A DNA stretch of 64,000 nt from Seminavis robusta (taxonomy: Eukaryota > Bacillariophyta > Bacillariophyceae > Naviculales > Naviculaceae): NCBI GenBank assembly GCA_903772945.1, contig CAICTM010000272.1:18211-82210 (forward strand), in the 5' to 3' direction. Made by a program: the position numbers and the translations under genes. Positions 43,891 through 55,150 of the stretch are shown here, piece after piece. The number at the start of each line of letters is the position of its first letter. The first letter of the stretch is position 1. The notes below the pieces were generated by a model. That model searched no databases. It was not told the origin of the DNA and saw only the letters and a program-made list of their open reading frames with translations.

Positions 43891-44817
43891 CAGATGTACA
43901 GATGCAGTCAGCGACGCAGTGACGACGATGGTTAAACTTAAAATGACCAGAACTGAAGATGTCAAAATGACTGTGTTGCGTATCGTGTAACGTAGCTTTT
44001 AGAAACTGGAACATTCCATTCATTGCCCTGCCACTGCCAGGTCAACTAATGTAACTCATGATCAATTCGGAATTCGGAAAGTACTAGAGTGCAATACAAA
44101 CTGCTAAGTACAAGTACCAATTAATACATTGCATGCCACTGCCAGTAGCTGCCAGTTTCCTTCGGAAACTTTTAGTAGTTAAAGAGTAAACGATCCTTCG
44201 AATCGGTACTCAGCTCAGTTGAAGTTTTAAAAGCCGTCGTTCTCTCCTTCTTGGAACGAATTAACAACAGGTGACCACGCAACAATCTGGCACAGCAGCT
44301 GACGGAGAACTGCAGCGGAACTGGTACCGGTACCTGGTAACAATGCGAAGCGCTTTGTACCAGTACCTTTACTGTACCTTCATCGAATCTCCCTCCGAAT
44401 CAATGAAGCTGATCAATCCAGAAGCGCTCTTGAATCTTGAAGGGCCTGGGAAGAAAATTACTTATCTGCCATGCATTGTCCCAGATCATGTCACGTTGTA
44501 CAGGTACTTACAAAGTAGCTTTCTAGATCTAAGGCACCACTTTCCGCAGCTGCTATGACCCAGTACACCCAAGCAATGACCGTGTATCTTCGTAAGTACA
44601 ATGGAGCTTCTCATGAAAACCTGGAACTGTGCCTGCATCTGCAACGAAGTAAGCCATGCATGGCTACTAATACTGGTACCACATACGCCACTGAGCTCGC
44701 CACTGCCAGGCCTTGAAACCAAACTCAAGCAACTGAAAGAGAGCCACACTAAAACCTCTCCAAAGAAAACGTCAGAAAAACCAACCCAAGCAAGCAAAAC
44801 AAAAGAGGAGGACCAAG
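43891..44817. other. Gene-free interval upstream of the GT2 gene
   Basis: About 930 bp contains many GTACC motifs (GGTACCGGTACC near 44320) and no convincing gene. A frame at 44271-44558 starts with GTG and lacks motifs. Confidence 0.4.
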
Positions 44818-47550
44818 ATGGGGCAAGCAATTGGTTCGCTCAAGGACGAGGCCTTCGTCCAAGATTACGCCAACTTTCCCTCCATTGCTGACTACGAAGA
44901 CGATGCTTCGTCTGATGATGAACCGTCCTTGGCACCCTCGTTCCAATCATGCTTCTCGGATGAGCTGACGAGGCACTTGAAGAAGCAGATATGGAGAAGA
45001 CAAGTTGCACCGGAGCCTCCCGAGGGTGGTTCTACATATACAACTACACATCGGGATGCACCTGGTCGTGCACCATCCGGGGATTATGTAGACGATGACT
45101 GGGATGATGAAGAAGCCCTCCCCATTGGGACCATTGCCGCTAGGTACGTACCATTGCATCACACCCTGATCCTGCTGGAATCACTGGATTCGCTCACTCA
45201 CTCATTATCATGTCCGTCGGGCGGTCTGCTTGTCCATCTTTCTCCACAGTCGTTGTCCCGAAGCAGCTCCAGCTCCAGTAGCTGCAGGCCAACCCATCCT
45301 CCTCCTTGAAGACACCCAATCGACAACAGCTGTAGGGCAACCAATCCTCCATAAAGACACTGAATCTACAGCACCTTCGGCCGCTGCTGCTGCTGTGAGC
45401 CATAGCGGTGATTGGACGCTTGCTCACGGAGAAGTCATGGCGTTATTGGGCGAGATAAAGAAGTCATTGAGGGATAGCACATCTCTTACTATTAATAGAA
45501 CCGATTCTCAGGAAAGTGGCGATACGAGCAAGGTGGATGAGTTTCCGACATGGAGCATGGATCACGAAGTTCAAGTGAACAAGATGAAAGTTTATCCCGA
45601 CAACGCTAAGCTTGGTGGTGGCCGCAGAAGCTTTCTCAATAAGACGTACGTTTCAGTTTCATGCTCTATCCTAAGCAACAGTCCCAAGTTTGTTCCTTAC
45701 CTGTTCTAAACTTTGCCTTCGTACCTACCAGCCGCAGTGTGAAGAGCAAGAAGTCGTCAAAGTTGAAGTCTATCTTCAAGAAAGACAGGAATATGAACGA
45801 TCAAAGCATCCCCACCTTTGACGCCAACAAGAAGAAGAACAGACAGCTTCGCTGGAACCTCTTGTGGGCTCTAGGGGTCTTTGGTACGATCTTGGGACTT
45901 GGATTTGCCCCACTTTGGATGGACAAGGTCTGGGGATGCCAACAGAGTTGGATCTTTACCAGTACCATCTTCACCATCATGGACCTTGTCTTTTTGGTAT
46001 CGGCCATCCTGGCATGGCCGAATCTCTACGCGGAAGTGATCGAGTTCTTTCACACGAACAGTCAGCATCGATACCTTCAAACGTCGGAACTGACTCCATC
46101 TGGACAACACATCAACAAGAACGCAATGGAAGAAGAATTGAACCCCGATACTGGTGTGCCCACCATTACCCATCTCGTCGTCATGACAGGATACAAGGAA
46201 CCGGTCGATCTTATTGCTGCAACACTGGACACCGTCGCGGCACAAACCAGGGCCAAAAGTATTATCATGGTGATTGGGTGGGAGGAACGTACACCCGATT
46301 ACGAATCCAAGATGGAATTCTTCCACAACCGTTACGGCCACAGTTTCTTCCGACTCATTCAAACAGTGCACCCTTATGGCCTCAAGGGTGAAATTGCTGG
46401 AACCTGTAGCAACGCGAATTGGGCCGTCCGGCAATCCACCACCACAATGAGAGACGAGGGCATGCCTCTTGATCCCGACACGACTCTACTTACCAAGCTT
46501 GACACCGACACCATGTTCCTTCCGACACACTTTGACGTTCTCCAACGAGAGTTTATGAAGCTTCCCAAGCATGAACGTCTCGATCGAATGTACCAGTCTG
46601 TCCTGTCCTTCAACTTGGGCCTTGACGAACGTTGGTTCTTTACACGCGTCACGGGTATTCTTCGAACCTTTTTCATTTTGGGCTTTTTGGTCCCTTACAA
46701 CATCAGTGCTATGTCCATCTATTCCATGAGTCTGTCACTGGCACGACGAGGCAACTATTGGCTTCCGCACTATCAAATGGAGGACGTGATTCAGAATCTC
46801 AACCTGATGAGTTCGCTTGGCAAACGTGTCAAGATCAATCTGATCCCTCTTCCTACCATCAGTGGCCCCACCAGCGGCGAAACATTTCGCAAAGAGCTCT
46901 TCGAGTGGCGTTGGCAGGCACGGCGTTGGACTGTAGGCAGCGCCGAAGTATACCACTATTACGTTGTCAAGTTTCTCAAGGGCAAATTGGGTTTTTGGCG
47001 GGGACTCGAGTACGGCTTTTGTTACGTCTTGTACTACGGTGCTATCCTTTGTGTGATTGGATTGTATCAGTTCTGCGCCACGATTGCAGTGTCATTTGAT
47101 ACTTGCAACCAGGACCGAACATCGTTCTTGTGGCCCATTCTCATGGTTCTCAAGTACACAGTTGTGTTTGGGACAGCATTTCTGGCCGACTATATTCACC
47201 GCAAAATCATTGGTGTCGAGGAGAAGGCATTACAAGGTCTATGGGGATGGATCCGTTCGATTTTCCATTGGCTGAGTGCGCCCCTCGTTCTTCTCGCGTA
47301 CAACATTGTGGAGGCAGTGGCCATTATCGAGCTGAGCTACTATGGTCGCGATATTTGTGGTCATGATGCATCTGACAAGGGTGCACTTGTCGGTGGCGGT
47401 GGTAGTGACAGTCAGAAGCAAGCTGAAAGCAAAACGGAGGAACTAGAGGTTGACTGTGCAAGAAAGCGTTCAGGTGAATTGAACGAGACTCATGCTGAGG
47501 GTGAGTCTGGCATGCCTGCTTTGGTGGCCATGCAGAAACCAGGCCAGTGA
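44818..47550 (+). CDS. Processive family-2 glycosyltransferase (cellulose/chitin/hyaluronan synthase-like), membrane bound
   Basis: Exons 44818-45143, 45250-45645 and 45732-47550 join in frame (846 residues; introns of 106 and 86 nt). The first 270 residues are hydrophilic and start MGQAIGS. Two membrane helices (about 281-303 and 312-335) precede a GT2 catalytic domain: VVMTGYKEPVDLIAATLDTV (nucleotide site), KLDTDTMF near 495 (DxD metal site), LPHYQMEDVIQN near 587 (catalytic ED) and WQARRW near 635, the Q-x-x-R-W hallmark of processive beta-glycan synthases. Several C-terminal helices follow (FCYVLYYGAILCVIGLYQFC, ILMVLKYTVVFGTAFLADYI). All four motifs are intact, so it should polymerise a beta-linked polysaccharide at the plasma membrane or Golgi. 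The sugar cannot be told from the motifs. Confidence 0.85.
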
Positions 47551-48137
47551 CACTGTTGCATTGATGGCGGTCAAGAATCAACCTTGGCGTGCATGACGGC
47601 ACACGTAGAGACGCCCCGAGCGCACAATATTAACAAACTAGTTTTGATGTAATTTTATGTTCTAATGAAGGGATGGATTCCGACTTTTGCAACCTCGTTT
47701 TAGCTCAACATTAGGAATGGAGGGAGGGGTAACAAGGAGCCAGGGAGACAGGGACATGGAAAGAAGATTAGGCATATCGGAAGAGTGCTAGAGCACCACC
47801 ATCGCCCCACCAAGGGGCCCTCGTAGCAGACGCAGTCGAATAGGATTGCTCTAGGATTCCTTGGCCAGAGCAAAAACAAAAGAAGCAAGCTTGCTAGTAC
47901 AAGCACCAGACCACTTGCTGGATAGCAGGGCGCAGCAAGTCAGATGGTCTTTCACTTGTGTTCGTCCAGGCTTTGACCTGGGTGGAGGTCTGGGTGTTAG
48001 ACTAGGCTAGGGTTCCACTGTTGGACCTTGAGTTTGCCTTGAAAGATTAGGAAGATGGTTTTGATATGGGACTTGCCTGCAAGTTGGGAACTGACTGGCC
48101 CAACCAAAAGTAAAAGTCCAAACATTGTCCCGTTACA

Positions 48138-48330
48138 GGCCAATTATTGGTCAATTAACTCATTAAAGTGCCCAATCATAGATTTTTATTGGACACTTAG
48201 CCAATATATGGCCAATTGGTCTGTTTTACCTATACATGTATTAATAGGCCAATCAGTAGCCAATTACTGGTCAATCAAAATTCCATAGGGACAATCGTAG
48301 GCCAATCAAAGGCCAATCGTAGGCCAATCC
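48138..48330. repeat. Degenerate GGCCAAT-word repeat cluster
   Basis: About ten copies of GGCCAAT, GGTCAAT or AGCCAAT occur in under 200 bp, including a final run AATCGTAGGCCAATC AAAGGCCAATCGTAGG. Each word contains CCAAT, but the density looks like a decayed satellite rather than a promoter. Confidence 0.6.
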
Positions 48331-48456
48331 GTTCTGCAGGCTTAGAAAAGAGGCCAACAACTGCGCAACTTGCCAGGTGCACCGATATCGGTACCGTAGT
48401 GCTCGTGAAGGTCATGGTGATTTGTGAGGTGTAAGTCACATACGGGTAGACCCTGG

Positions 48457-48522
48457 GTGCTCACCCAGAATTGGAACCAGGCGTCAATCGTCATGTTGGT
48501 CCAACCATTGAACCATTAGCAC
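48457..48522 (-). other. tRNA-like remnant (A-box and B-box matches)
   Basis: On the minus strand TGGTTCAATGG (48515-48505) fits the pol III A box, and GGTTCCAATTC (48478-48468) fits the B box with two mismatches. The ends GTGCTAA and TGAGCAC pair at six of seven positions. At 66 nt it is too short and the T stem does not pair, so it is a tRNA pseudogene or SINE head, not a working tRNA. Confidence 0.35.
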
Positions 48523-48755
48523 AGGGTAACAAAATGCATGTGTGGGTTCTGGTATTGGGGTCTTCCCGTCCCTGCCACAGCAAATGACCATGCTTGCCTT
48601 CCTACCGGTACCAACATCACCACTCCCTATGGTACCTGGTAGCAAACTTGTGGTTCAACATTTGAAAAGAGAATATGACAACATAAAGTTTCATCTAGCA
48701 TTGAAGAGATTTTGAATCAAAAAGATTATGGCCTCAAGTTCGTCAAATCATCTGT

Positions 48756-49769
48756 CTATTCATACAACCAGTCATGAGAGTGAGATTCCCAGTCCAAAAG
48801 CTCGGACTCCTCGAACCACAGAGCCAGTTCCTTATTGGCATTCTCAACGGAGTCACTGCCATGGCAAATATTCCTTTTAGATATTGAAGCGATTTGGTGG
48901 GAGATGGCAATTGAAATGAATGAACGAATGTATGAGAGAATTGTCAAGACTCTAACGTACAAGTTGCCCAGGACAATCCATCCTGAAGCATGAAACTCTG
49001 CAACAAAAGATGTCAAACTGTCCAGTTTTGGCTACCTACCTTCCAACCTCAATGCAGAAATCACCACGAATAGTTCCAGGGGCAGATTCAAGGGGATTGG
49101 TGGCACCAAGCATCTTTCGTCCAGTGGAAACTAAGGAAATGGATCGGATCACGGTTGGTTGGTTGGATAGTTGGTTGGTTGGATAGATGGTTGGCAAAGT
49201 CACAAAAAAGAAAGCAACGGATGTGAGAACAGAAATCCAGGAGCGAAAAGGACGCATGGTAGCTTTGTCAGCGTCTTGCGAAAAAACTCACCGGCCTCCT
49301 TTCCTTCCCAGCACATGGAGACGACAGGTCCACTCAATAGGTATTCCCTGAGTTTTGGGAAGAATGGCTTCTCGACCAAATCGCAGTAATGTTCATCCAG
49401 AAGTTCAGGTGTGGCCATTCGAGTCTTCATGGCAACCATCACATATCCCTTTTGTTCAAATCTGGAAATGATGTTTCCCACAATTCCTCTTTGGACGCCA
49501 TCGGGTTTGACCTGCAGAATGCATAAAAGATGGAAGGAAAGCAATTTCATTTTGAGACCAGTTTCAAACAGAGAGGACCACGGCAAATTCTCGAGGAAGG
49601 AATGCATGAATAAACTTACCATGATGTAGGTTCGTTCCATGGCCATGGAGAGCTGACTATCGGATCGAGGTGCTGCCAGAGCATTCTTGGAGAGAAAACT
49701 AGACTGAGCAGTGAAGGAAAGAGATGAGGCGGTCAAAGCCGCCAAGATGAGGCCAACAAAGGATTTCAT
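48756..49769 (-). CDS. Plastid-targeted nucleoside diphosphate kinase
   Basis: Four exons, 49769-49620, 49511-49292, 49130-49040 and 48873-48756, give 192 residues. The start is the first ATG ([21 protein letters not shown]); the open frame further upstream begins with TTG. The N-terminus is a signal peptide with a Phe at the cleavage site, then a short transit peptide. The NDPK core is complete: [15 protein letters not shown] across the first junction, [49 protein letters not shown] and NICHGSDS with the phosphorylated His158, ending DWLYE. The enzyme moves the gamma phosphate of ATP to NDPs by ping-pong via phospho-His, supplying plastid nucleotide triphosphates. The second intron contains a CCAACCAACC run. 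Confidence 0.93.
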
Positions 49770-50219
49770 GGTGGATTTTAGCACAAGACTACTAGCTAAC
49801 AAAGTTAGAAGAGGAAGATTATAGTCCGTAAGAAAATGGAATGTGAGATTGTCAATGGATGATAATGAATCGAATCAGCCACTGATGGTTTGACAACCAA
49901 GGCTCCGAGGTTGTTTGGGTTGAATCTTTGCCGTTGCTCTCGCTCGAGTTGAGTTGATGCCAATGACTAGGTACGTCAGTCACGAGAATCTTTGGGTCCC
50001 ATGTGGGTCCGGTTCAACCAAGTCTTACTTGGGCTCATATCCTGTTCTTCTGCCAAAGAGTTTTGGAGGGAGGAGGCCAGAGGCGGAATGAGCTGAGCTG
50101 GACCATGGGAAAGCACAACACAACCATCTTCGATTGTCCTCGGTTCGTGGGCTTTTTTCTGTTGAGCCTCTGATAAGTCACCCTATTAGCCCAAGCTATA
50201 CAAATCCTTGACCGTCACT
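49770..50219. promoter_or_regulatory. Divergent promoter region (NDPK / CDV3-like)
   Basis: About 450 bp lies between divergent starts, with GATAATGAATCGAATCAG near 49861. No coding signal or clear element. Confidence 0.4.
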
Positions 50220-51236
50220 ATGGCTGAAGATGCAGCAGCATTCTTTGCGAAGAAGAAGAAAGGCAAGAAGAAGGCTTTCAAGTTCAACGCCAACAATATC
50301 GATGCTTCTACCGTAACCCAAACTGTGCATGTGTAAGTCGGCGTAACTCTTGGTACCGTAATCGCTGGCTAGCCGGCACTCTGACCAATCTGTTATTTTC
50401 TGATGCCTTTATCTTATAGCGACGCCCCGGCACTGTCGACAGATCAAGAGTCTGGAATTGCCGGTTTGTCCATTTCTGCCGCTCCTGTCCAATCGGAAGC
50501 CGTTGAGAATGATAAGGGCTCTGGAGAGCAATGGGATGACGAAGCATTGGCTGCAACCCTGACGCGTAAGACAGCCGCGGCTGCTCCTGGAGCTGGAACC
50601 ATGTCAGAACTTATGGATATGAAGGCGTTCGATCCAAAGAGAAATGAGCAAGACAACATTGCGGAGAAATTGAGGGTAGAAGAAAACAAAGCCAAACTGG
50701 CGGCAGCACGAGAAGGAATGGAACGAGAGGCAGCTCGCCTCAAGGAAGAACAAGAAAAGAAGACTCAAGCCACTACAGCTCCTCGATTTGCGGCTGCCGC
50801 TGGCGGAAAGTGGGTTCCTCCTCATGCCAGGGGTGGAGGTGCCTCGCGATTGATGGGACCAATGGGTTCACATAAGGTAGACACTCAGGATGAAAACTTA
50901 TTCCCAGATCTGGCCGCAGCTGACGCCATTATTGAGAAACAACAGAAACAACATACGGCCTATAAGGTGGTCAAAAAGACGCCCGTGGGAGGAGGAGCAT
51001 CTTGGGCTTCAAAGCCAAAGATCCAAAAGCAGCAGCCGTCCTCTCCTCCCAAACCAGTCGAACCGCCTAAAAAGGTGGAGCCAGCACCGGCCCCTGCTCC
51101 CCCGCCAGCTCCTGCACCCGCCAAATCACCTGAAAAACCAAAACCAGCCGCAACGGAAGCCGCAACAACCACCCCTGCTAAGAAACCTCTGGGAAAGAAG
51201 AAAAAGAAAAAGGATCTTTCCACATTTAAAGGTTAA
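50220..51236 (+). CDS. CDV3-like disordered protein
   Basis: Exons 50220-50332 and 50420-51236 join in phase 2 (309 residues; 87-nt intron). The order of elements resembles animal CDV3: an N-terminal AEDAAAFFAKKKKGKKK, an acidic WDDEAL, a KWVPPHARGGG segment (CDV3 YRPPGAR), DTQDENLFPDLAAADAI (CDV3 SDTQFPSLQSTA) and a following AYKVVKK (CDV3 FEVVRHK). The C-terminal 80 residues are Pro/Ala/Lys-rich and end in KKKKKKDLSTFKG. CDV3 is a cytosolic protein of poorly known function. The match is by motif order only, so the family call is tentative; coding status is firm. Confidence 0.6.
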
Positions 51237-51822
51237 ATGCATGCTGCTGTATGGTACCGTACATGACAATGTAGAGCCAAACCCAGTTAGCATATGCCAA
51301 CCACTTGCCGCGCATGATTGCTCCCATGGCCCTTTGAAACCCCGTGAAGAAGGCGTTGCTTCAGCAGAAAAAACCTCAAGCATTTACATGTATGTAGCAG
51401 ATACGCTTGTGCAATGAGAGACACCGCTATAGATACATAGATACCGTATGGTTGGAACTGAAAGGACATCCGTGCAATGTTCTAGCGTCTTTCAGGATAA
51501 CCTGGTTTCTTTCATAAAACGCGTCAATAGAAAGTCGGTTTTACTATGCCCTTGGTTCGTTGCAAGTGACACTGGGTTTTTCATCCAGTACAATGCATGC
51601 CATCATACCAACCCCTTTTGGTGGCTGATGATGAGTCAATGTCATCACCCAACTCAGGAAAGTGATTGAATCCAGGGTTGGGGTTGCGGTTCCATTGCTG
51701 CTGCTTCGATCCTTTCTAACCATAGGTGTAGAGCACTGTGTTGATCATGGTATGTGGTATGTGGTATGTGGATGGCACATCCAATGCAGACCAAGCATTG
51801 AATTCCACAACTACTGTAGCTA
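51237..51822. other. Convergent 3' intergenic region
   Basis: About 590 bp lies between convergent stop codons. It has repeated GGTATGTGGTATGTGG near 51750. No gene is supported. Confidence 0.4.
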
Positions 51823-52326
51823 CTAGCCGGACTTTACAGGATCCAGATAGTAATGATCGTCATATTCGAATGGAATAAATGCCCCGTCTGGGGCATCTAA
51901 CCACTTGCCACCCTCTTGCATCACTTTGTGTACGTGCAGCCACTTTTCGTCTTCCGCTTCGATTGTCACTCCTCGAAGAGTTGCATTGTCCTTCGGCCAG
52001 TTATAGCCGCCGGTGAGCTGTACTTGCTTGGGAGTGCGTGGGTCTTCTCGCCAGAACATTCCTGATTCGATTCGATTCGATTCGTTAGTTGGAGTAAGAT
52101 GGATACGGATAAAACAATGTTAGGTGGCATTTTCAAGGCAATGTTAGTACACTTTCTCTTCCCCTTCCGTACCCGAACATCCTGGTCGTCGCTTCTTCAG
52201 CATAAATTCAGCCACATTTTGATCTTGTGGAGTGTTTTCCGCTGTTGTTGTGGCAGTAATCGAAGCAGCTTTTTCGTTGCTCGCCGTAGCGGCGGCTGGA
52301 TCAGCTGAAGAAATGCAGGCTCCCAT
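51823..52326 (-). CDS. Small N-acylated protein of unknown function
   Basis: Exons 52326-52173 and 52061-51823 join in phase 1 (130 residues; donor GTACGG, acceptor after an ATTCGATTCG run). MGACISSAD is a strong N-myristoylation signal (Gly2, Ser6) with Cys4 available for palmitoylation, so the protein is expected on a membrane face. Residues 10-35 are Ala/Thr-rich. The second exon has an aromatic, acidic core (GYNWPKDNATLRGVTIEA, WLHVHKVMQEGGKWLDAP, FEYDDHYYLDP). No family is recognised. The first exon read alone stops soon after GEEKVY, so the intron call matters. Confidence 0.6.
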
Positions 52327-52678
52327 TATCTTGCTGTGTTTAGTGTGTGTGTCGATTGCAGCCCTCTTGAAAGTTTTTTATGGCACAATGTACTTTGTCG
52401 CTCTTTGACCATGGAATTCAAGCGGAAGCTTGCTCAGGCTCATTTTTTTGGTCTTTCTCGTCTTGGCATCAAACAGCTTGAACTGCCAGATAATCAGAGT
52501 TTTTTCCTTTTTCCAAAATAAAAATAATGCGTGAATCATCAATTTTCTATTTTTACAACATTTGCATTCTGACAGCTCTGCTGTATTCAATTTGAGTTCC
52601 AAAATGCAAAGCCTCGATCTGCCTTGCTCCACTTGTAGCTCTGTCCATTTTGATAACTGATGGCCATTATAATAGTCT
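52327..52678. promoter_or_regulatory. Divergent promoter region (acylated protein / FBPase)
   Basis: About 350 bp of AT-rich DNA with TTTTTCCTTTTTCC near 52500. No specific element is recognised. Confidence 0.35.
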
Positions 52679-54452
52679 ATGTTCTACAAGATGACACCTT
52701 TGATTGTTCTACAGATACTTTTCCTGGCTCTGATAGCTGTTCCTTGCAGAGCTTTCGCCTTCTTGCATAATGGAAGCCCTGAAGTGACAAGACGGAGGAG
52801 TACATCTACCCATCCGCTTTTCATGAGCACCAATTTCAATTTGGGAGGTGGCAGCAAGGGCTTTCGCAAGAAGAAACTGAAGCCGTTTGTAAGATACCTG
52901 GAAGTAGAATGCTGGAAACGAGCCGAACTTCGAGAATTGGAACCCGTTTTTCAAGCTGTGGCGGAAGCTTGCAAGCAAATCAGTCGGATTGTTCAAAGAG
53001 CCAAGACAGATGATCTTTACGGGGATGCTCTTGGTGCTGATGGAGCTCCCTTGGATGGGACTAATATACAGGGAGAAGTACAGCAGAAACTTGACGTTAT
53101 CTGCAATACCTACATGCTACGTGCTTTTTGTGGGTGCAGCAAGGCCATCCACTCGGTCGCATCGGAAGAAGAGGATGAACCCCGTTGCTGTGCGGATATC
53201 ATGGTATGGAATCCATTAGAAGGAGCAGAGTAGTGTGGGAAGCTTAACGATTTCTCAATTCACCTTTCTTGGCTGGTTTTGTTGTTTGATTTGCAACCCA
53301 TAGAGTGACTCGGCCTTTGCTGTTGGGGACTACGTTGCTGGTAAGTGGTTAGGTTTGACATTTGTCATTGCTGTTCCTTACCGTGTTTGTTTCCTAACCT
53401 TGTGCACGCAATCATCTTTGAAAATCAGTCTTTGATCCTCTAGGTACATTATATCAATGTGGTCAGCAATCCATCTGCGTGCCCGGTTATGTCGCTCTCA
53501 TTTGTGGATGACTTGTGTTCCAAACAGATGGATCCAAGAATATTGAAGCCTCCTTGCCAGTTGGAAGCATCTTTGGTGTGTACAGGTAAGCAAAGCCTGC
53601 AAGATGACAGCGATATCCAGTTTGTACCCTGGCAGACGAATTCCAACTGAATCTTTTGTGCTGTGTTGCCTTTCAGGGCACAACCAGGCGTTCCCATTGA
53701 CGGTGCCAAGAGTTTCCTTCAAACAGGTGGAAATCTTGTTGCAGCCGGCTACTGTCTCTTCTCGTAAGTGAAAGGTGCTCAACCAGTAGGACTACGCAGA
53801 GCAACCCTGCCCATTCAACCTGTGCAATTCCTATATAGTGCTACGACCGTCTTGGTAATAACTTTAGGGTCTGGGGTTGATGGCTTTACGCTGGATCCTG
53901 ATGTTGGACAGTTTCTACACACCCATGAAGACATTAGAATTCCTGCATCAGGGCCAATCTACAGTTTTAATGAGGCAAACTTTCGGGACTTTGAAGATCC
54001 CGTCAAGCGCTATCTTGCTGCGTTGAAGGAGGGATCCAGCTCGGTTGGGATGAGGTACGTGCTACATTCAGTTCAGATCTCATTGCTCAGCCAGCCTTGA
54101 GAATTGAACCTCACCTACACTTGCACCCAGATCGAATGCCCGCTATGTTGGGGCTTTGGTGGCTGACGTTCACAATATTCTCATCAATGGAGGTATCTAT
54201 GGGTATCCTGCCACCTTCTCTAATCCCAGTGGCAAGCTAAGACTGCTCTATGAGTCGGCACCAATAGCTATGATTATGGAAAACGCTGGTGGTGCTGGGT
54301 CAACAGGAAAGGGACGCATCTTAGATGTGAAACCGACCGAGATTCACGAAAGAGTCCCCACCTATCTTGGTAGCGTCGAGAACGTTTTTGAGCTTGATCA
54401 GTTTATGTCTTATTACGGTGACGGAGATGAAGAAAGCGAGGAAACCAGCTAA
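52679..54452 (+). CDS. Plastid fructose-1,6-bisphosphatase, seven exons including a 15-nt exon
   Basis: Exons 52679-53203, 53304-53340, 53429-53443, 53528-53585, 53677-53763, 53839-54054 and 54131-54452 give 419 residues in one frame. The signal peptide ends CRA-FAF, a plastid site. FBPase motifs run through the junctions: [20 protein letters not shown] with metal ligands Glu163/Glu164, YVAVFDPLDGS with Asp190 and Asp193, [54 protein letters not shown] and [11 protein letters not shown]. It hydrolyses fructose-1,6-bisphosphate in the Calvin cycle or plastid gluconeogenesis. Exon 3 encodes only the VFDPL part of the active site, so skipping it would inactivate the enzyme. The usual DGSSN reads DGSKN (Lys196), which may alter phosphate binding. 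Another ATG four codons downstream (52691) is an equally good start. Confidence 0.9.
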
Positions 54453-55150
54453 ATTGTACTCTATATTCTAGGTCGCTGTTGGAAATACTGGGAGAGGCCC
54501 ACATCTTGTCGTGGCTTTGGAAACATGGTGATCGCATGAGGCCAACTCGGATCCCGCTTATTGTTCTAATAAATAAATGTTCCACAGTCACAATGAAATT
54601 GGCAAATCATCATAATATGTAGTCTTTCTTCAAGCCATGTCTTCAGGAACAGTGAAGCCCAGCATATCCTCCAACTCCCAACAATCAGTGCCCCCTTGGA
54701 TTTCATGAGCCAACAATCGGGCTCCTGGTGGTGCTGGGTCAACAGGAAAGGGACACTTCTTACATGTGAAACCAACAGAGATTCACGAAAGAGTCCCCAC
54801 GTGTCTTCGTAGTGTCAAGCGTGTTTTTGAATTAGACCAGTATGTCTTGAGGAAAGCGAGGAAACCAGTTAAATTGTACTCTATATTCTAGGTCACTGTT
54901 GCAAATACTCGGAGGAGGCATGCCCGATACTTTCTGTGGCTTTGGCTTTGGAAACATGGTGATCGTACGAGGCCAACTCGGATCCCGCTTATTGTTCTAA
55001 GAAATGTTCCACTGTCACAATGAAACTGGCAAATCATCATATGTAGTCTTTCTTCAAGCCATGTCTTCAGGAACAGTACAGCCCAGCACATCCTCCAAAT
55101 CCCAACAATCAGTCCCCCCTTGGATTTCATGAGCCAACAATCGGGCTCCT
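54287..55150. repeat. Tandem duplication of a 3'-end junction (about 439-bp unit)
   Basis: 54287-54725 and 54726-55150 are near-identical. Each unit contains the end of the FBPase gene (from the GGTGGTGCTGGGTCAACAGG word) followed by the end of the convergent 5'-nucleotidase gene in reverse. The intact FBPase end is in copy 1 and the intact nucleotidase end in copy 2. The extra FBPase tail (about 54726-54880) and the extra nucleotidase tail (about 54600-54725) are dead; copy 2 has lost a few bases, for example around 54845. Confidence 0.88.

Larger units (their letters stand above)
47551..48755. other. Gene-free interval with GGCCAAT repeats
   Basis: About 1.2 kb between a 3' end (GT2) and the 3' end of the NDP kinase gene contains no supported gene. 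It has a cluster of GGCCAATC/GGTCAATT words (48138-48330) and a tRNA-like segment, both listed separately. Confidence 0.5.

Noticed and set aside
50960-51223. Minus frame rich in Gly/Ala
   Set aside because: It is antisense to the Pro/Ala/Lys tail of the CDV3-like gene.
53459-53650. Plus open frame [15 protein letters not shown] in the FBPase gene
   Set aside because: It reads through an intron; splicing at 53444 and 53527 restores the FBPase motif exactly.
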